Positions 54,029 to 64,000 of a stretch of DNA of 64,000 nucleotides are shown here, in pieces. The notes beneath the pieces were generated by a model. The model saw only the letters and a program-made list of their open reading frames with translations. It searched no databases and had not been told where the DNA came from. Source of the stretch: Phycisphaeraceae bacterium. Lineage in GTDB: Bacteria > Planctomycetota > Phycisphaerae > Phycisphaerales > UBA1924. The position numbers and the translations under genes were made by a program. The stretch lies in assembly GCA_019636515.1 (NCBI GenBank), contig JAHBXI010000002.1:186001-250000 (forward strand). Reading direction: 5' to 3'. The number at the start of each line of letters is the position of its first letter. The stretch's first letter is position 1.

Positions 54029-54361
54029 ACACCGAGCCGCTCGTCAAGGACCACGGTAAAAAGCGGACGATAAGGTGTTTACCCAATTCAAAAAAATCGG
54101 TCTTGAAGGAACCCCTGGGGACTTGCCGCGAATGGTCTTGTGGAGAAGGATGTTGTGGTGAATCGAGTTCACCGCATTTCCGGCCCTCACCATCGTGATT
54201 CTGTTTTTTTTGATCGCGGCCAAATTGTGCGATGACGTGTCGATGATGATGTGGTAGGATCCAGGCGTTCGACGGCTTATTCTGACCCCCACGAGACCCG
54301 GTGCTTCGGTTCGTCCGAGTGCCGGGTTTTTTCTTGGCTTTGCCGCGGGTGATCCACGCCG
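54029..54361. other. AT-rich intergenic region with orphan promoter and terminator
   Basis: 333 bp with no gene. It is AT-richer than its surroundings. It holds a perfect hairpin GGTGAA/TTCACC (about 54158-54174), a T8 run near 54205, and a promoter-like ATGACG-17 bp-TAGGAT (54232-54260) followed 36 nt later by a terminator (54296-54332). Confidence 0.5.
54296..54332 (+). terminator. Orphan Rho-independent terminator
   Basis: Arms ACCCGG/CCGGGT with an inner TCGG/CCGA stem, then six T. No gene ends within 250 bp upstream on this strand. Confidence 0.7.
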
Positions 54362-54793
54362 TCAGCGGCTTGGCGTCTCTCGCCGCGTGATGGACGTGAT
54401 CCAGTACGCGGGCGTCGCGTTCCAATCGGTGGTGAACTGGACCATCACGGAGTCACCCACCGAGAGGCCGTCGAGCGTCACGCCCGGCCCGATCGGGAAG
54501 GGCATCGCCATTTTCTTCATCCCGACTCGCCCATCGGACGCGACAAAGTCGGCGATCTCCTCGTGGAGAATGATGAGTTGCGTCCCCGGTCGGTCGGGCT
54601 TTGGCATCGCCTCGATCACACCCTCCACCGTGTACGACCGGACGGGAACTTCGGAGCGGGCACGAGTTGGAGGGGGAGAAGTGTCCGAGCATCCGGCGAT
54701 GCACAAGGGGAGAAGGAAAGCGGCCAGGGCCACGGCGGCGCATTCCCGGCGGGGGCAACAGCAAGCGGCTCGAAGCCGTGACGGAAGAAGCAT
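54362..54793 (-). CDS. Lipoprotein with CusF-like copper-binding domain
   Basis: 143 aa. A signal peptide with lipobox L-C-I-A-G-C (Cys about 35) indicates a lipid-anchored protein. Residues about 55-140 match the CusF/copper-binding fold: V-E-G-V-I-E-A-M-P, L-I-I-L-H-E-E-I-A, the Met-rich G-M-K-K-M-A-M-P-F-P-I that supplies metal ligands, and L-D-G-L-S-V-G-D-S-V-M-V-Q-F. Planctomycetes often encode such proteins beside Sco-type factors; none is next to it here. It probably binds Cu(I) at the cell envelope. Upstream lies another minus-strand gene at 54945. Confidence 0.78.
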   Translation of the reverse strand: MLLPSRLRAACCCPRRECAAVALAAFLLPLCIAGCSDTSPPPTRARSEVPVRSYTVEGVIEAMPKPDRPGTQLIILHEEIADFVASDGRVGMKKMAMPFPIGPGVTLDGLSVGDSVMVQFTTDWNATPAYWITSITRRETPSR

Positions 54794-54913
54794 GGCGGTA
54801 TTGAAGGCGGATCGCCGAGCCGGGGAAAGCGAAGACCCGCGCGTGTCACGTGCCCGGCGGCCGAATCCAAGCCGTCAAAGGAGGCGGTCGAATCCGACAA
54901 TCGATCGAGACTG

Positions 54914-54948
54914 TCGATTCAGACTGCCGATTCAGGCGTCCGATTCAG
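54914..54948. repeat. Three direct repeats of CGATTCAG
   Basis: CGATTCAG at 54914, 54928 and 54941 (spacing 14 and 13 bp), ending in the stop codon of the gene at 54945. Too short to assign a role. Confidence 0.5.
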
Positions 54949-55262
54949 GCGGACTTGACGGAGAGGTACTGCTCAACGCTCTTGAAATCGGGGAGCAGGT
55001 CGGCGGTGAAGGTCATCGTCCACGACTGGCCGCTGACCACGCGGACGACCTTCGCGCACGGGACGCGGCTGGTCCAGTCACGGTTGCCGCGGTTGTAGAC
55101 GTTGAGGGTCTGCTGGCGACGGCGGTGTCCGCGCCGGAGGGCCTTGGCATTGGCCGGATCGCGCCGCATGAGTCTTTCGATGGTCGAGATCCGGCCTTCG
55201 CCCCTGGGGGCCTTGGTGATGGTGCAGGTGATCGTCTGGCCGGGCTTGATGGAGTCGAACAT
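54945..55262 (-). CDS. Small conserved-looking basic protein
   Basis: 105 aa from ATG 55262, with M-F-D-S-I-K-P-G-Q-T-I-T-C-T-I-T-K-A-P-R at the start, I-E-R-L-M-R-R-D-P-A-N-A-K-A-L-R-R in the middle, then R-R-R-Q-Q-T-L-N-V-Y-N-R-G-N-R-D-W and D-F-K-S-V-E-Q-Y-L near the end. The even, charged and well-ordered composition marks it as real. I associate this layout with an uncharacterised planctomycete family, unchecked. No catalytic motif is seen; nucleic-acid binding would fit the charge. The longer frame to 55328 adds an unconvincing N-terminus. Confidence 0.65.
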   Translation of the reverse strand: MFDSIKPGQTITCTITKAPRGEGRISTIERLMRRDPANAKALRRGHRRRQQTLNVYNRGNRDWTSRVPCAKVVRVVSGQSWTMTFTADLLPDFKSVEQYLSVKSA

Positions 55263-55434
55263 GGCGTGATCCTCGATCAAAATAGACCGGACGCGTGCTG
55301 GGTCCGGGGTCGGGATGATAGTCACCACGCGGCGGCCGGAACAGTGACGGCGGGGTCGTCGGGCGGCCGGACGTGGCGGCCGGGCGTGGCGAAGGGATGG
55401 GGGAGGGAGCGGACTCGACTCCTACACTCTCAAC

Positions 55435-56802
55435 ATGACCGATCCGACCGAATCGTCATCCAACCCCCCATCCGGACAATCCCCGACCACGCCGTTCAAT
55501 GCGTCCCTCGCGCACCACGCCAAGCCCCGGCTGCGGCCGGTTCGAGGATTCCCGGCCAAGGCGGGGGAGCAGATGGTGCTTGGTCTGGCGGACGCGAAGC
55601 AGATCAGCGATCGGGTGGTATTCACGATGCCCGCGGCGCAGTTGATCCTGCCGATGCTCGACGGGAACCGGACGATCGACGAGATCGTGACGGCGGTGGG
55701 CCGCGGCCTGACCCGTCCGACGGTGGAGCAGTTGGTGGCTCAACTGGACGACGCGGGCCTTCTGTTCGGGCCGACGTTCGAGGCGATGGCGGAGAAGATG
55801 CGTCGCGACTTTGACTCGTCGGCGAACCTTCCGCCGGCGTCAACGGCGGCGTTGGCCGAGTCGCTGGCGAAGCAGGAACTTGGGGAATCCGCGGCGGAGG
55901 CTCAACTGGCGGAGGTTGGGGCGACGAAACTTCGCGAGTTGTTCGACCAGTGGATCTCGAAGGCTCTGGAGAAGGTCGAGAATCCGAGTCTGAACGTCCT
56001 TCCGAAGGCGATCATCGCGCCTCACGTCGACTACCCGCGCGGGTGGCTGAACTACGCGTCGGTGTGGGGTCGCCTGCGCGTGGTGGACCGCCCCGACCGG
56101 GTGGTGATCCTTGGGACCAACCACTTCGGGGAAGGGACCGGGGTGGTGGGGTGCGACAAGGGGTACGTGACGCCGCTGGGGACGTGCGAAGTGGACGGGG
56201 ACCTGGTGGGGGCGTTGCGTTCGCGGCTGGGCGACGCGCTGTACGAGCACCGCTACGACCACGAGCGTGAACATTCGATCGAGTTGCAGATCCCGTGGGT
56301 GCAGCACGTCCTGGGGCGAGACGAATCGGGGAACTTCTGCAAGGTCTTCGGGACGTTGGTACACGACCCGACGGTGAACGCCGGGGAGCCGTACGACGGC
56401 CAGGGGATCTCGCTCGACGCGTTCGTTGAGGCGCTTCGGTCGGCGCTGGACGAACTGGGCGGGAGCACGCTGGTGGTGTCGTCGGCGGACCTGAGCCACG
56501 TGGGCCCGGCGTTTGGCGACAAGCAGGCGCTCGCGGGTGAAGAGCCGGCGGCGGTGGAGTTTCGCAACAAGGTCTTCCAGCACGACCGTGACATGCTCAA
56601 CCTGGTTCGTGAGAACAAGCCCGACGAACTGGTGGCCTCGATGGCGTGGCAGCAGAATCCGACGCGGTGGTGCTCGGTGGGGAACCTCGTGGCGGCCATG
56701 CGGACGGTTCGTCCCGATTCGATCGAGATCGTGAACTACGCCGCGGCGATGGACGAGCAGGGACTTGGGATGGTCTCCAGCGCGGCGGGCGTGATGAACT
56801 GA
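55435..56802 (+). CDS. MEMO family protein (AmmeMemoRadiSam system B) with PqqD-like N-terminus
   Basis: 455 aa. The C-terminal 290 residues are a MEMO1 domain: I-I-A-P-H-V-D-Y near 195, V-V-I-L-G-T-N-H-F-G near 220, H-E-R-E-H-S-I-E-L-Q-I-P-W near 280 and V-S-S-A-D-L-S-H-V-G near 345, the conserved His/Asp/Glu sites of this nonhaem-dioxygenase-like fold. The first 120 residues resemble PqqD (I-S-D-R-V-V-F-T-M-P-A-A-Q-L-I-L-P-M-L-D-G-N-R-T-I-D-E-I-V), a peptide-carrying module of RiPP and radical-SAM systems. TACACT (55423-55428) ends 6 nt before the ATG, with no Shine-Dalgarno. The radical-SAM and AMMECR1 partners are not in the window. Confidence 0.85.
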   Translation: MTDPTESSSNPPSGQSPTTPFNASLAHHAKPRLRPVRGFPAKAGEQMVLGLADAKQISDRVVFTMPAAQLILPMLDGNRTIDEIVTAVGRGLTRPTVEQLVAQLDDAGLLFGPTFEAMAEKMRRDFDSSANLPPASTAALAESLAKQELGESAAEAQLAEVGATKLRELFDQWISKALEKVENPSLNVLPKAIIAPHVDYPRGWLNYASVWGRLRVVDRPDRVVILGTNHFGEGTGVVGCDKGYVTPLGTCEVDGDLVGALRSRLGDALYEHRYDHEREHSIELQIPWVQHVLGRDESGNFCKVFGTLVHDPTVNAGEPYDGQGISLDAFVEALRSALDELGGSTLVVSSADLSHVGPAFGDKQALAGEEPAAVEFRNKVFQHDRDMLNLVRENKPDELVASMAWQQNPTRWCSVGNLVAAMRTVRPDSIEIVNYAAAMDEQGLGMVSSAAGVMN

Positions 56803-56861
56803 GGGCCGGCGCGGCGGCGGCTGGTCACGCCGATTCCCCGTGCCGAGGCTAGACTCGGCGC

Positions 56862-57593
56862 GTGGAGCAAACCCCGGATCACAAGCACGCGGCGCACGGC
56901 TGGACCACGGCCCTCGCGGGTCGGTTCCTGGTCTTCGAGGGGCCGGACGGGTCCGGCAAATCCACGCAGTTGCGTCGCCTGGTCGAGTCGTGCTCGTCGG
57001 CCGGGGTCGGCCTGATCGAGGTCCGAGAGCCGGGGGGCACGTACGTCGGGGAACGCATCCGGGAGGTGCTGCTTGCCAGGGCGACCGGTGACCTGTCGAT
57101 GCGGTGCGAGATGCTGCTGTACATGGCGAGCCGGGCGCAACTGGTTGAGGAGAAGATCGCCCCCGCACTGCGAGCGGGTCGGCTCGTGATCGCGGATCGG
57201 TTCGTCAGTTCGACCATCGCGTATCAGGGAGCGGCGGGCGGCCTGCCGATCGAGGAGATCCGCGCGGTGGCGGCCTGCGCGGTCGGGGGGCTTGTGCCGG
57301 ACCTGGTCATCATCTTTGACGTGGATGAAGTGACGGCCCGGCGGCGGATGAACCCGCTGCTGCATGCTGAATCCGGGCAGGCCTCGGTGCCCGATCCCTT
57401 GTCGGCGGAGGGCGCGGGCCGTGTCCTTGACCGGATCGAATCGCGAGACGTCGAGTACCACCGCAAGGTGCGCTTTGGCTACCTGGAGCAGGCTCGTCGG
57501 GATCCGGGTCGGCACCTGGTCGTCGATGCCTCGCGGGGCCCCGATGACGTCTGGGCCGACCTGGTGGCGGGTCTGAAGGATCGATGGGGATAA
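56862..57593 (+). CDS. tmk: Thymidylate kinase
   Basis: 243 aa. It phosphorylates dTMP to dTDP. The P-loop F-E-G-P-D-G-S-G-K-S-T lies at about 25-35, the D-R-Y/F-type motif is D-R-F-V-S-S-T-I-A-Y-Q-G-A near 113-125, and R-E-P-G-G-T near 54-59 matches the family. An insertion (about 170-188, H-A-E-S-G-Q-A-S-V-P-D) lengthens the lid region. GTG 56862 is chosen because TAGACT (56850-56855) ends 6 nt upstream and there is no Shine-Dalgarno. It complements thyX at 42575 in dTTP supply. Confidence 0.94.
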   Translation: MEQTPDHKHAAHGWTTALAGRFLVFEGPDGSGKSTQLRRLVESCSSAGVGLIEVREPGGTYVGERIREVLLARATGDLSMRCEMLLYMASRAQLVEEKIAPALRAGRLVIADRFVSSTIAYQGAAGGLPIEEIRAVAACAVGGLVPDLVIIFDVDEVTARRRMNPLLHAESGQASVPDPLSAEGAGRVLDRIESRDVEYHRKVRFGYLEQARRDPGRHLVVDASRGPDDVWADLVAGLKDRWG

Positions 57594-57650
57594 TGGAGAG
57601 CCGCGAGCGTTCGGGTCAGGGCACGAAAACTCATGGCTTTCGGATGACCG

Positions 57651-57821
57651 TCAGTTTTTCTTTTGATCCGCGCCTTCGCCGTGGGGCTTGGCCGCCGGGA
57701 CGCGGATGGCGGTCCCGCACATGCGGCACCTCACCGTTCGTCCGCGAGCGGTCCCCGGCACGGAGAGCACCTTGCGGCAGGTGAGTTTCGGGCACATGAT
57801 TTTGACGGTGTCGGGGGTCAT
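57651..57821 (-). CDS. 56-aa zinc-ribbon protein
   Basis: Short gene with two cysteine pairs: C-P-K-L-T-C near residues 10-15 and C-R-M-C-G near 32-36, separated by L-S-V-P-G-T-A-R-G-R-T-V-R. This is the layout of small planctomycete zinc ribbons with C-P-x(2-3)-C, V-P and V-R-C-x-x-C-G. A Lys/Gly/Asp-rich tail follows. It starts M-T-P-D-T-V-K-I-M and lies antisense between tmk and purA. No Shine-Dalgarno is evident. Function unknown; protein or nucleic-acid binding is likely. Confidence 0.65.
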   Translation of the reverse strand: MTPDTVKIMCPKLTCRKVLSVPGTARGRTVRCRMCGTAIRVPAAKPHGEGADQKKN

Positions 57822-58003
57822 GGCGAGATGGGGTCGGTTCGTGCATCGGCGCGCGGAGGCCCGACCTTGACCCCGAGGCGCGTGTTCGGCTCCACTTCAC
57901 GGCCGCGGTGCTTGGTGGGCGAGGTCTCTGGTCCTAAAATTCGTGTTCGGCGCGAAGGGCGATTCATTCCGGACAGATTTGGCCTGATGTTCGTTCTTTG
58001 TAA

Positions 58004-60180
<2,177 letters not shown>

Positions 60181-60254
60181 GGCAGGGGTGACGGGCGCCG
60201 GCATCGGCTATCGTCTGCTCGCGTCTTTTTCGGGCGACGGACGGAAACAAGACC

Positions 60255-61148
60255 ATGGTCAAACGACTGCTCCTTGGGCCGGTGCTGATCGTGCTGATGC
60301 TGGGGCTGTGCCTGGCGGATGAACGGGTCGGCTCGGCGTCGGCGCCGTCGTGGCTGGGTTCGGGGACATTCCCGCCGGGGACGGTGATCTGGCCGGCGTG
60401 CCTGGCACTGGCGTGGGGCGGCGCGCTGGAACTGGCCCGGATGCTGCGGGCCAAGGGGGTTGTCGCGTCGAGGTTCGTGACCCCGCTGGCGGCGGGCGTG
60501 GGCATGGCCGCGTGCGGGACGGCGCTGGTCTTCGAGGATCGGTCGCTGACGGTGGCGGCGATGACGATCGCGGCGACGATATCGCTGATCGCTTCGCAGA
60601 CGTACTACTCCAGGGCGAGGACCTTCGAGGGAGCGCTGGCGTCGGCGGCGGGGGCGATGCTGGCCTTTGTCTACCTGGGCGTGATGTTCGGTTGCGTGGC
60701 CCTCATCCGGTCCGAGCACCCGGTCTGGATCCTGGTGTGGGTCTTGCTGACGACCAAGAGTTCGGATATCGGCGCGTATTTCACGGGACGGGCGATCGGG
60801 CAGCACAAACTCATCCACTGGCTCAGCCCGGGGAAGACTTGGGAGGGGCTGTTCGGGGGTACGATCTTCGCGGGCCTGGTCGGTTGGGCGGGCCTCTGGG
60901 CCCTGGAGCGGGCGTGCGGCCTGGCGGTTCCCGCTCCGTGGACCGGGGGGTTGGCCGGGATGCTCTTTGCGCTGGTGGGCCAGATGGGGGACCTGGGTGA
61001 AAGCCTGTTCAAACGCGACGCGGGGCTCAAGGATTCGGGGGAAACAATCCCCGGGTTCGGTGGTTTTTTGGATGTCCTGGATTCGGTGATCCTTGTCGCC
61101 CCGGTTGCGTATTGGTGGTTGAGGCTTGTTCATCCGCCGCCCGTATGA
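60255..61148 (+). CDS. cdsA: Phosphatidate cytidylyltransferase
   Basis: 297 aa with seven to eight predicted membrane helices. It makes CDP-diacylglycerol from phosphatidic acid and CTP, feeding all phospholipid synthesis. The family signature S-L-F-K-R-D-A-G-L-K-D-S-G-E-T-I-P-G-F-G-G-F-L-D-V-L-D-S is complete near the C-terminus, and S-D-I-G-A-Y-F-T-G-R and S-P-G-K-T-W-E-G are present. It lies 74 bp after uppS; uppS-cdsA is a common bacterial order, usually followed by dxr, which is not seen here. Confidence 0.95.
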   Translation: MVKRLLLGPVLIVLMLGLCLADERVGSASAPSWLGSGTFPPGTVIWPACLALAWGGALELARMLRAKGVVASRFVTPLAAGVGMAACGTALVFEDRSLTVAAMTIAATISLIASQTYYSRARTFEGALASAAGAMLAFVYLGVMFGCVALIRSEHPVWILVWVLLTTKSSDIGAYFTGRAIGQHKLIHWLSPGKTWEGLFGGTIFAGLVGWAGLWALERACGLAVPAPWTGGLAGMLFALVGQMGDLGESLFKRDAGLKDSGETIPGFGGFLDVLDSVILVAPVAYWWLRLVHPPPV

Positions 61149-61200
61149 GAAGTGGCCGCTGCGGCACGGGCACGGGTCGGTTCGCCGGATACACTGTGGT

Positions 61201-62001
61201 ATGTCGGCGGTTGGCCTCTCGGAGTGTCGAATGACGGTCACGCAGAAACTGCTCAAGATCTTCCTGGTCGATAAACAACTGCGCGGGCTGCAATCGCGCC
61301 TGCGAACCTCGGAGAAGTATCTCACGGAGCAGTCGTCGGGCCTCAAGGCGCTGGAGGAGCGCCAATGGTCTCTTGAAGCGCAGGCTCGTCAACTGGCGGC
61401 TTCGGCGGCGGAGCGCCAGGGCGAGGTCGCCCGGCTGGATGAAAAACTCCTGACGGTGCGGGGACGGATGGAGTCCTCCCAGAACCACAAGGAATACAAG
61501 AGTTTCCTGGCCGAACTCAACACGTACAAGGCCGATCGTGACAAGGCCGAGACCCAGGCCCTTGAGTCGATGTCCAAGTCGGATGAACTGCGGGCCGCCA
61601 TCGCCGAGGTCGAGGCCCAGCGGGAAGAGAAGGCCAAGATCGTCGTCATCGCGACCGATGAGCGTGACCGCCGCATGATGGAGATCAAGGACCGTCTTCA
61701 AGAACTCCAGCGGGAGCGAGACGCCCTGGCGGCGGACATCCCCAAGGACCCGCTTCGCGAGTTCGAGCAGTTGGTGCGTGCCCGGGGTGACGACGCGATG
61801 GCCCAGATCGAGATCCAGGACCGCAAGCGTCACGAGTACAACTGCGCCTCGTGCATGATGTCGATCCCGGTGGAGACGATCAGTTCGGTGCTGGGCTCGG
61901 GCCGACTGACCCTGTGCGTGTCGTGCGGGTGCATCCTGTACGTCACCGACGAGGATGCCAAGCGCCTCCAGGAACCGGCGGGCAAGGGCAAGGGTCGCTA
62001 G
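61201..62001 (+). CDS. Coiled-coil protein with C4-type zinc ribbon
   Basis: 266 aa. Residues about 10-190 form a long coiled coil (for example E-E-R-Q-W-S-L-E-A-Q-A-R-Q-L, S-Q-N-H-K-E-Y-K-S-F-L-A-E-L). Residues about 205-245 hold the ribbon, N-C-A-S-C-M-M-S-I-P and L-C-V-S-C-G-C-I-L-Y. The architecture matches the DUF164/zf-RING_7 family, whose members have been linked to RNA or DNA transactions without a firm function. ATG 61201 is supported by TACACT (61190-61195) ending 5 nt upstream; ATG 61231 with GGAG is the alternative. Confidence 0.8.
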   Translation: MSAVGLSECRMTVTQKLLKIFLVDKQLRGLQSRLRTSEKYLTEQSSGLKALEERQWSLEAQARQLAASAAERQGEVARLDEKLLTVRGRMESSQNHKEYKSFLAELNTYKADRDKAETQALESMSKSDELRAAIAEVEAQREEKAKIVVIATDERDRRMMEIKDRLQELQRERDALAADIPKDPLREFEQLVRARGDDAMAQIEIQDRKRHEYNCASCMMSIPVETISSVLGSGRLTLCVSCGCILYVTDEDAKRLQEPAGKGKGR

Positions 62002-62087
62002 ATCCGTGGGCGAGGGGGGCTGACCGGCGTTGGTGGCCTGGGCGGCGATGATCCCTTGCGGGAGCGTGTTTTCGCGGGCGTGTGTGC

Positions 62088-63467
62088 TCAGGCTTTCTTG
62101 AGCAGGGACGGACCGCGGAACGACGATCCGAGGATGCCTCGGGAATCGGCCTTCATCCAGTCGTCGAGCAGCGAGGCGTAGACCGACCGGAAGTCAATCT
62201 TGTACTTGAGGTCGCCGTCGTCCAGATCGGTGAGCGATGGGTGTGCCCCGTGGACGCCGGAGCGGACCATGGGACCAAAGAGGAACATCGGGGCGGCGGT
62301 GCCGTGGTCGGTGCCCTGGCTGGCGTTCTGCGCGACGCGTCGTCCGAATTCGCTGAAAGCCATGGTGACGACGCGGCGATCGTTCTCCTGCGCCTTCATC
62401 TCGTCGTGGAAGGCCTTGACGGCGTTGGCAAAGTCGCGGAGCAGGTTGGCGTGGCGTCCCTGCTGGCCGCCCTGGCCCGAGTGGGTGTCGAACCCTCCGT
62501 GGGTGACGTAGTAGACACGGGTCTTGAGTCCGGCGCGGATCATGCTCGACACCATCGAGAGTTGGCGGCCCAGGTCGGTGCCGGGGAACTGGGTCTGCGG
62601 GCGAAGGGTCACGGCCTTGCGGATGAGTTCGGAGGAGACCTGCGCGTCGAGGTTGGTGCGCATGAGAAAAGCGGCGGCCGAGTCGGGGCGTGCCTCGGTG
62701 GCCGAGGGTTCGCGGCGGGCGATCGCGGTGTACGGATCGCGGAGCGAGTCATGGATGTCCTGGCCGGACCAGCGGAAAAGTTCCGCGGACTCAAAGGCGA
62801 TGGGTTTGACGGCCCGCCCCTGCATCGCCAGTGGCGCGGAGCGGCCGATGGCGACGCCGGGGCTGTCGGTGGTGGCGGTTCGTGCCTGTGCCTGGGAGTC
62901 GCGCGGGGGTGGAGCGCGGCGTGACGTTCCCGCCGGTCCCTCGGGACGGCCGCTTTCGCCCTTGCCGTACCCGCAGCACTCGGCGTCGAAGTACCTGCCG
63001 AGCCAGCCGTCGCCGGTGGCGGAGGTGTCGGCGGTCTGCCATATGTCCATGGACTTGAAGTGAGAGCGGTTGGGATTGGGGTATCCGACGCCCTGGACGA
63101 TGGCGGCCCGTCCGTCGTCGAACAGGTCGCGCAGCGAGGTCATCGAGGGATGCAGACCGATGCCGTCGGATCCGGAGAGTCGAAGGGCTTCGCGCTCGGG
63201 GATGGCGATGCCCGGCCGGGCCTTGTAGTACTGGTTCATTCCGAAGGGGACGATGGTGTTCAGGCCGTCGTTTCCCCCGCCGAGTTGGACGACGACCAGG
63301 ATGCGTTCGTCGGGGACGCCCGGGGCGCTGGAGAGCCCTCCCAGCGCGGCGTGGAGGGCGTGCGCCGACCCGTGGATGAAGGCCGGGACGGCCAACGTGG
63401 ACGACGCGAGCGTCAGCGATGTCCCGAGGAACTCGCGGCGGGTGAAGGCGGGGCGGTCGATGGTCAT
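62088..63467 (-). CDS. DUF1501 protein with Tat-type signal
   Basis: 459 aa. The N-terminus F-T-R-R-E-F-L-G-T-S-L-T-L-A-S-S has the twin-arginine motif. The body matches DUF1501: V-V-V-Q-L-G-G-G-N-D-G-L-N-T-I-V-P near residue 60, L-H-P-S-M near 105, Y-V-T-H-G-G-F-D-T-H near 322 and F-S-E-F-G-R-R near 377, the conserved Asp/His pattern of an alkaline-phosphatase/sulfatase-like fold. The family is abundant in planctomycetes, nearly always beside a DUF1800 partner, as here. A low-complexity insert spans about 170-215. Function is unproven; the pair is probably exported. Confidence 0.9.
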   Translation of the reverse strand: MTIDRPAFTRREFLGTSLTLASSTLAVPAFIHGSAHALHAALGGLSSAPGVPDERILVVVQLGGGNDGLNTIVPFGMNQYYKARPGIAIPEREALRLSGSDGIGLHPSMTSLRDLFDDGRAAIVQGVGYPNPNRSHFKSMDIWQTADTSATGDGWLGRYFDAECCGYGKGESGRPEGPAGTSRRAPPPRDSQAQARTATTDSPGVAIGRSAPLAMQGRAVKPIAFESAELFRWSGQDIHDSLRDPYTAIARREPSATEARPDSAAAFLMRTNLDAQVSSELIRKAVTLRPQTQFPGTDLGRQLSMVSSMIRAGLKTRVYYVTHGGFDTHSGQGGQQGRHANLLRDFANAVKAFHDEMKAQENDRRVVTMAFSEFGRRVAQNASQGTDHGTAAPMFLFGPMVRSGVHGAHPSLTDLDDGDLKYKIDFRSVYASLLDDWMKADSRGILGSSFRGPSLLKKA

Positions 63468-63533
63468 GGTCGTTTCCCTTGTCGATCGGGCCGGAAGGGG
63501 CGTGCTTCTGGTCGCCCGGGTCGGGGCGGGCGG

Positions 63534-64000
63534 TCAGCAGAGTTGGTACTCGGGCATCGTCGTGGTCACCAGGAGAAGGGCGGTCACGACGTCGGGGGTG
63601 ATCGTTCCTCCGCGGGAACGGGCGAACGCGACGAGGGACTCCCGGGCCGCGGGCGGTATTCCTCCGAGCGTCAATTTCAGGAGGTAATCGACCACTCGCC
63701 CGGGATCGTTGGCCGCGGAGGCGTCGGCACGGGAGAGTTCGGAGAGCAGGCCGGTGGGATCGAACCTGGCCGAGTCGGCGGTGGCGTCGTATCCCACGGG
63801 CTTCTTTCCGGTGAGCAGGTAGGTCAGGATGTTCTGCCGGACGTAGATGGTGGAGGTGTTGATCCAGGAGCGACCTGCTTCCCATCCCTTGACGCTCGGT
63901 GGGAAGAAGATGCTCTGGCCCATCAGGTCGAGGGCGTCGTTGAGGATGCCCAGGTCGCGGACCGGGGTGTTGAGCGAGCGGATCGCGCCGACGACGAGCA
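63534..64000 (-). CDS. DUF1800 protein, C-terminal part (cut by window edge)
   Basis: The last 155 residues of a DUF1800 protein; the N-terminus lies beyond the right edge. Diagnostic segments are V-V-G-A-I-R-S-L-N, then M-G-Q-S-I-F-F-P-P-S-V-K-G-W-E-A-G-R-S-W-I-N-T-S-T, the tail V-D-Y-L-L-K-L-T-L-G-G-I-P, and the end M-P-E-Y-Q-L. It ends 66 bp before the DUF1501 gene on the same strand, so the two form the usual DUF1800-DUF1501 operon. Confidence 0.9.
   Translation of the reverse strand, partial: LVVGAIRSLNTPVRDLGILNDALDLMGQSIFFPPSVKGWEAGRSWINTSTIYVRQNILTYLLTGKKPVGYDATADSARFDPTGLLSELSRADASAANDPGRVVDYLLKLTLGGIPPAARESLVAFARSRGGTITPDVVTALLLVTTTMPEYQLC

Overview
The window reads as the chromosome of a planctomycete, most likely of the class Phycisphaerae. 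The evidence is high GC, no mobile elements, a paired DUF1800/DUF1501 gene set, a fibro-slime protein, short PEP-CTERM-like C-terminal tails ending in R-R-R-R, two secreted proteins ending in a dockerin-like double EF-hand loop with a final Gly-Cys, a TPR protein fused to two RNA-polymerase-alpha C-terminal domains, FAD-dependent ThyX, and LpxA (so an LPS-type outer membrane). The placement rests on family composition only; there is no rRNA gene here.

Layout. 1-5.2 kb: edge of a Rieske oxygenase, a membrane SpoIIE-type phosphatase, a secreted fibro-slime protein and murA. 5.3-12 kb: secreted M28 peptidase divergent from gcvP, then a UVR-motif protein. 12-16.5 kb: a primary-type sigma factor, a secreted unknown protein, thioredoxin reductase and a DUF2231 membrane protein. 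16.6-24.2 kb: aldo/keto reductase, a D-2-hydroxyacid dehydrogenase with an export signal, fumC, a Gfo/Idh-like protein and fahA. 24.2-26.5 kb: a minus-strand hpf-ptsN-ptsH-nitroreductase run and tRNA-Ile(GAU). 27-32.5 kb: two paralogous exported PEP-CTERM-like proteins, a WYL regulator and an SGNH-like dockerin protein. 32.5-40 kb: the TPR/alpha-CTD fusion, lpxA, an MBL hydrolase, a methyltransferase, a STAS protein, an ABC ATPase, a lone nuoD and apt. 40-45.2 kb: three closely related PEP-CTERM-like proteins flanking thyX, then a promoter-to-terminator cassette containing a 12-codon ORF with a near-complete anti-SD match. 45.2-55.3 kb: purB, M14 peptidase, dockerin protein, unknown regulator, sugar-nucleotide epimerase, small conserved proteins, a cluster-less family-4 uracil-DNA glycosylase and a CusF-like lipoprotein. 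55.4-62 kb: MEMO-family protein, tmk, a 56-aa zinc ribbon, purA-uppS-cdsA and a coiled-coil zinc-ribbon protein. 62-64 kb: DUF1501 and DUF1800.

How it fits together. Much of the window is housekeeping: purine and dTMP/dTDP supply (purA, purB, apt, thyX, tmk), envelope building (murA, lpxA, uppS, cdsA) and central metabolism (gcvP, fumC, fahA, nuoD). It is interleaved with secreted proteins specific to this lineage. Regulation is visible as a sigma factor, partner-switch pieces (phosphatase and STAS), PTS-Ntr-type HPr/IIA with HPF, and a WYL protein.

The most notable signals are: a repeated TAnnnT -10-like hexamer 5-9 nt before the start codon of about a dozen genes that lack a Shine-Dalgarno, implying widespread leaderless transcription; the super-Shine-Dalgarno mini-ORF cassette at 44.75-45.12 kb; a 93-nt perfectly identical block shared by two diverged paralogs; and two strong palindromes (11.92 and 50.66 kb) that look like operators.
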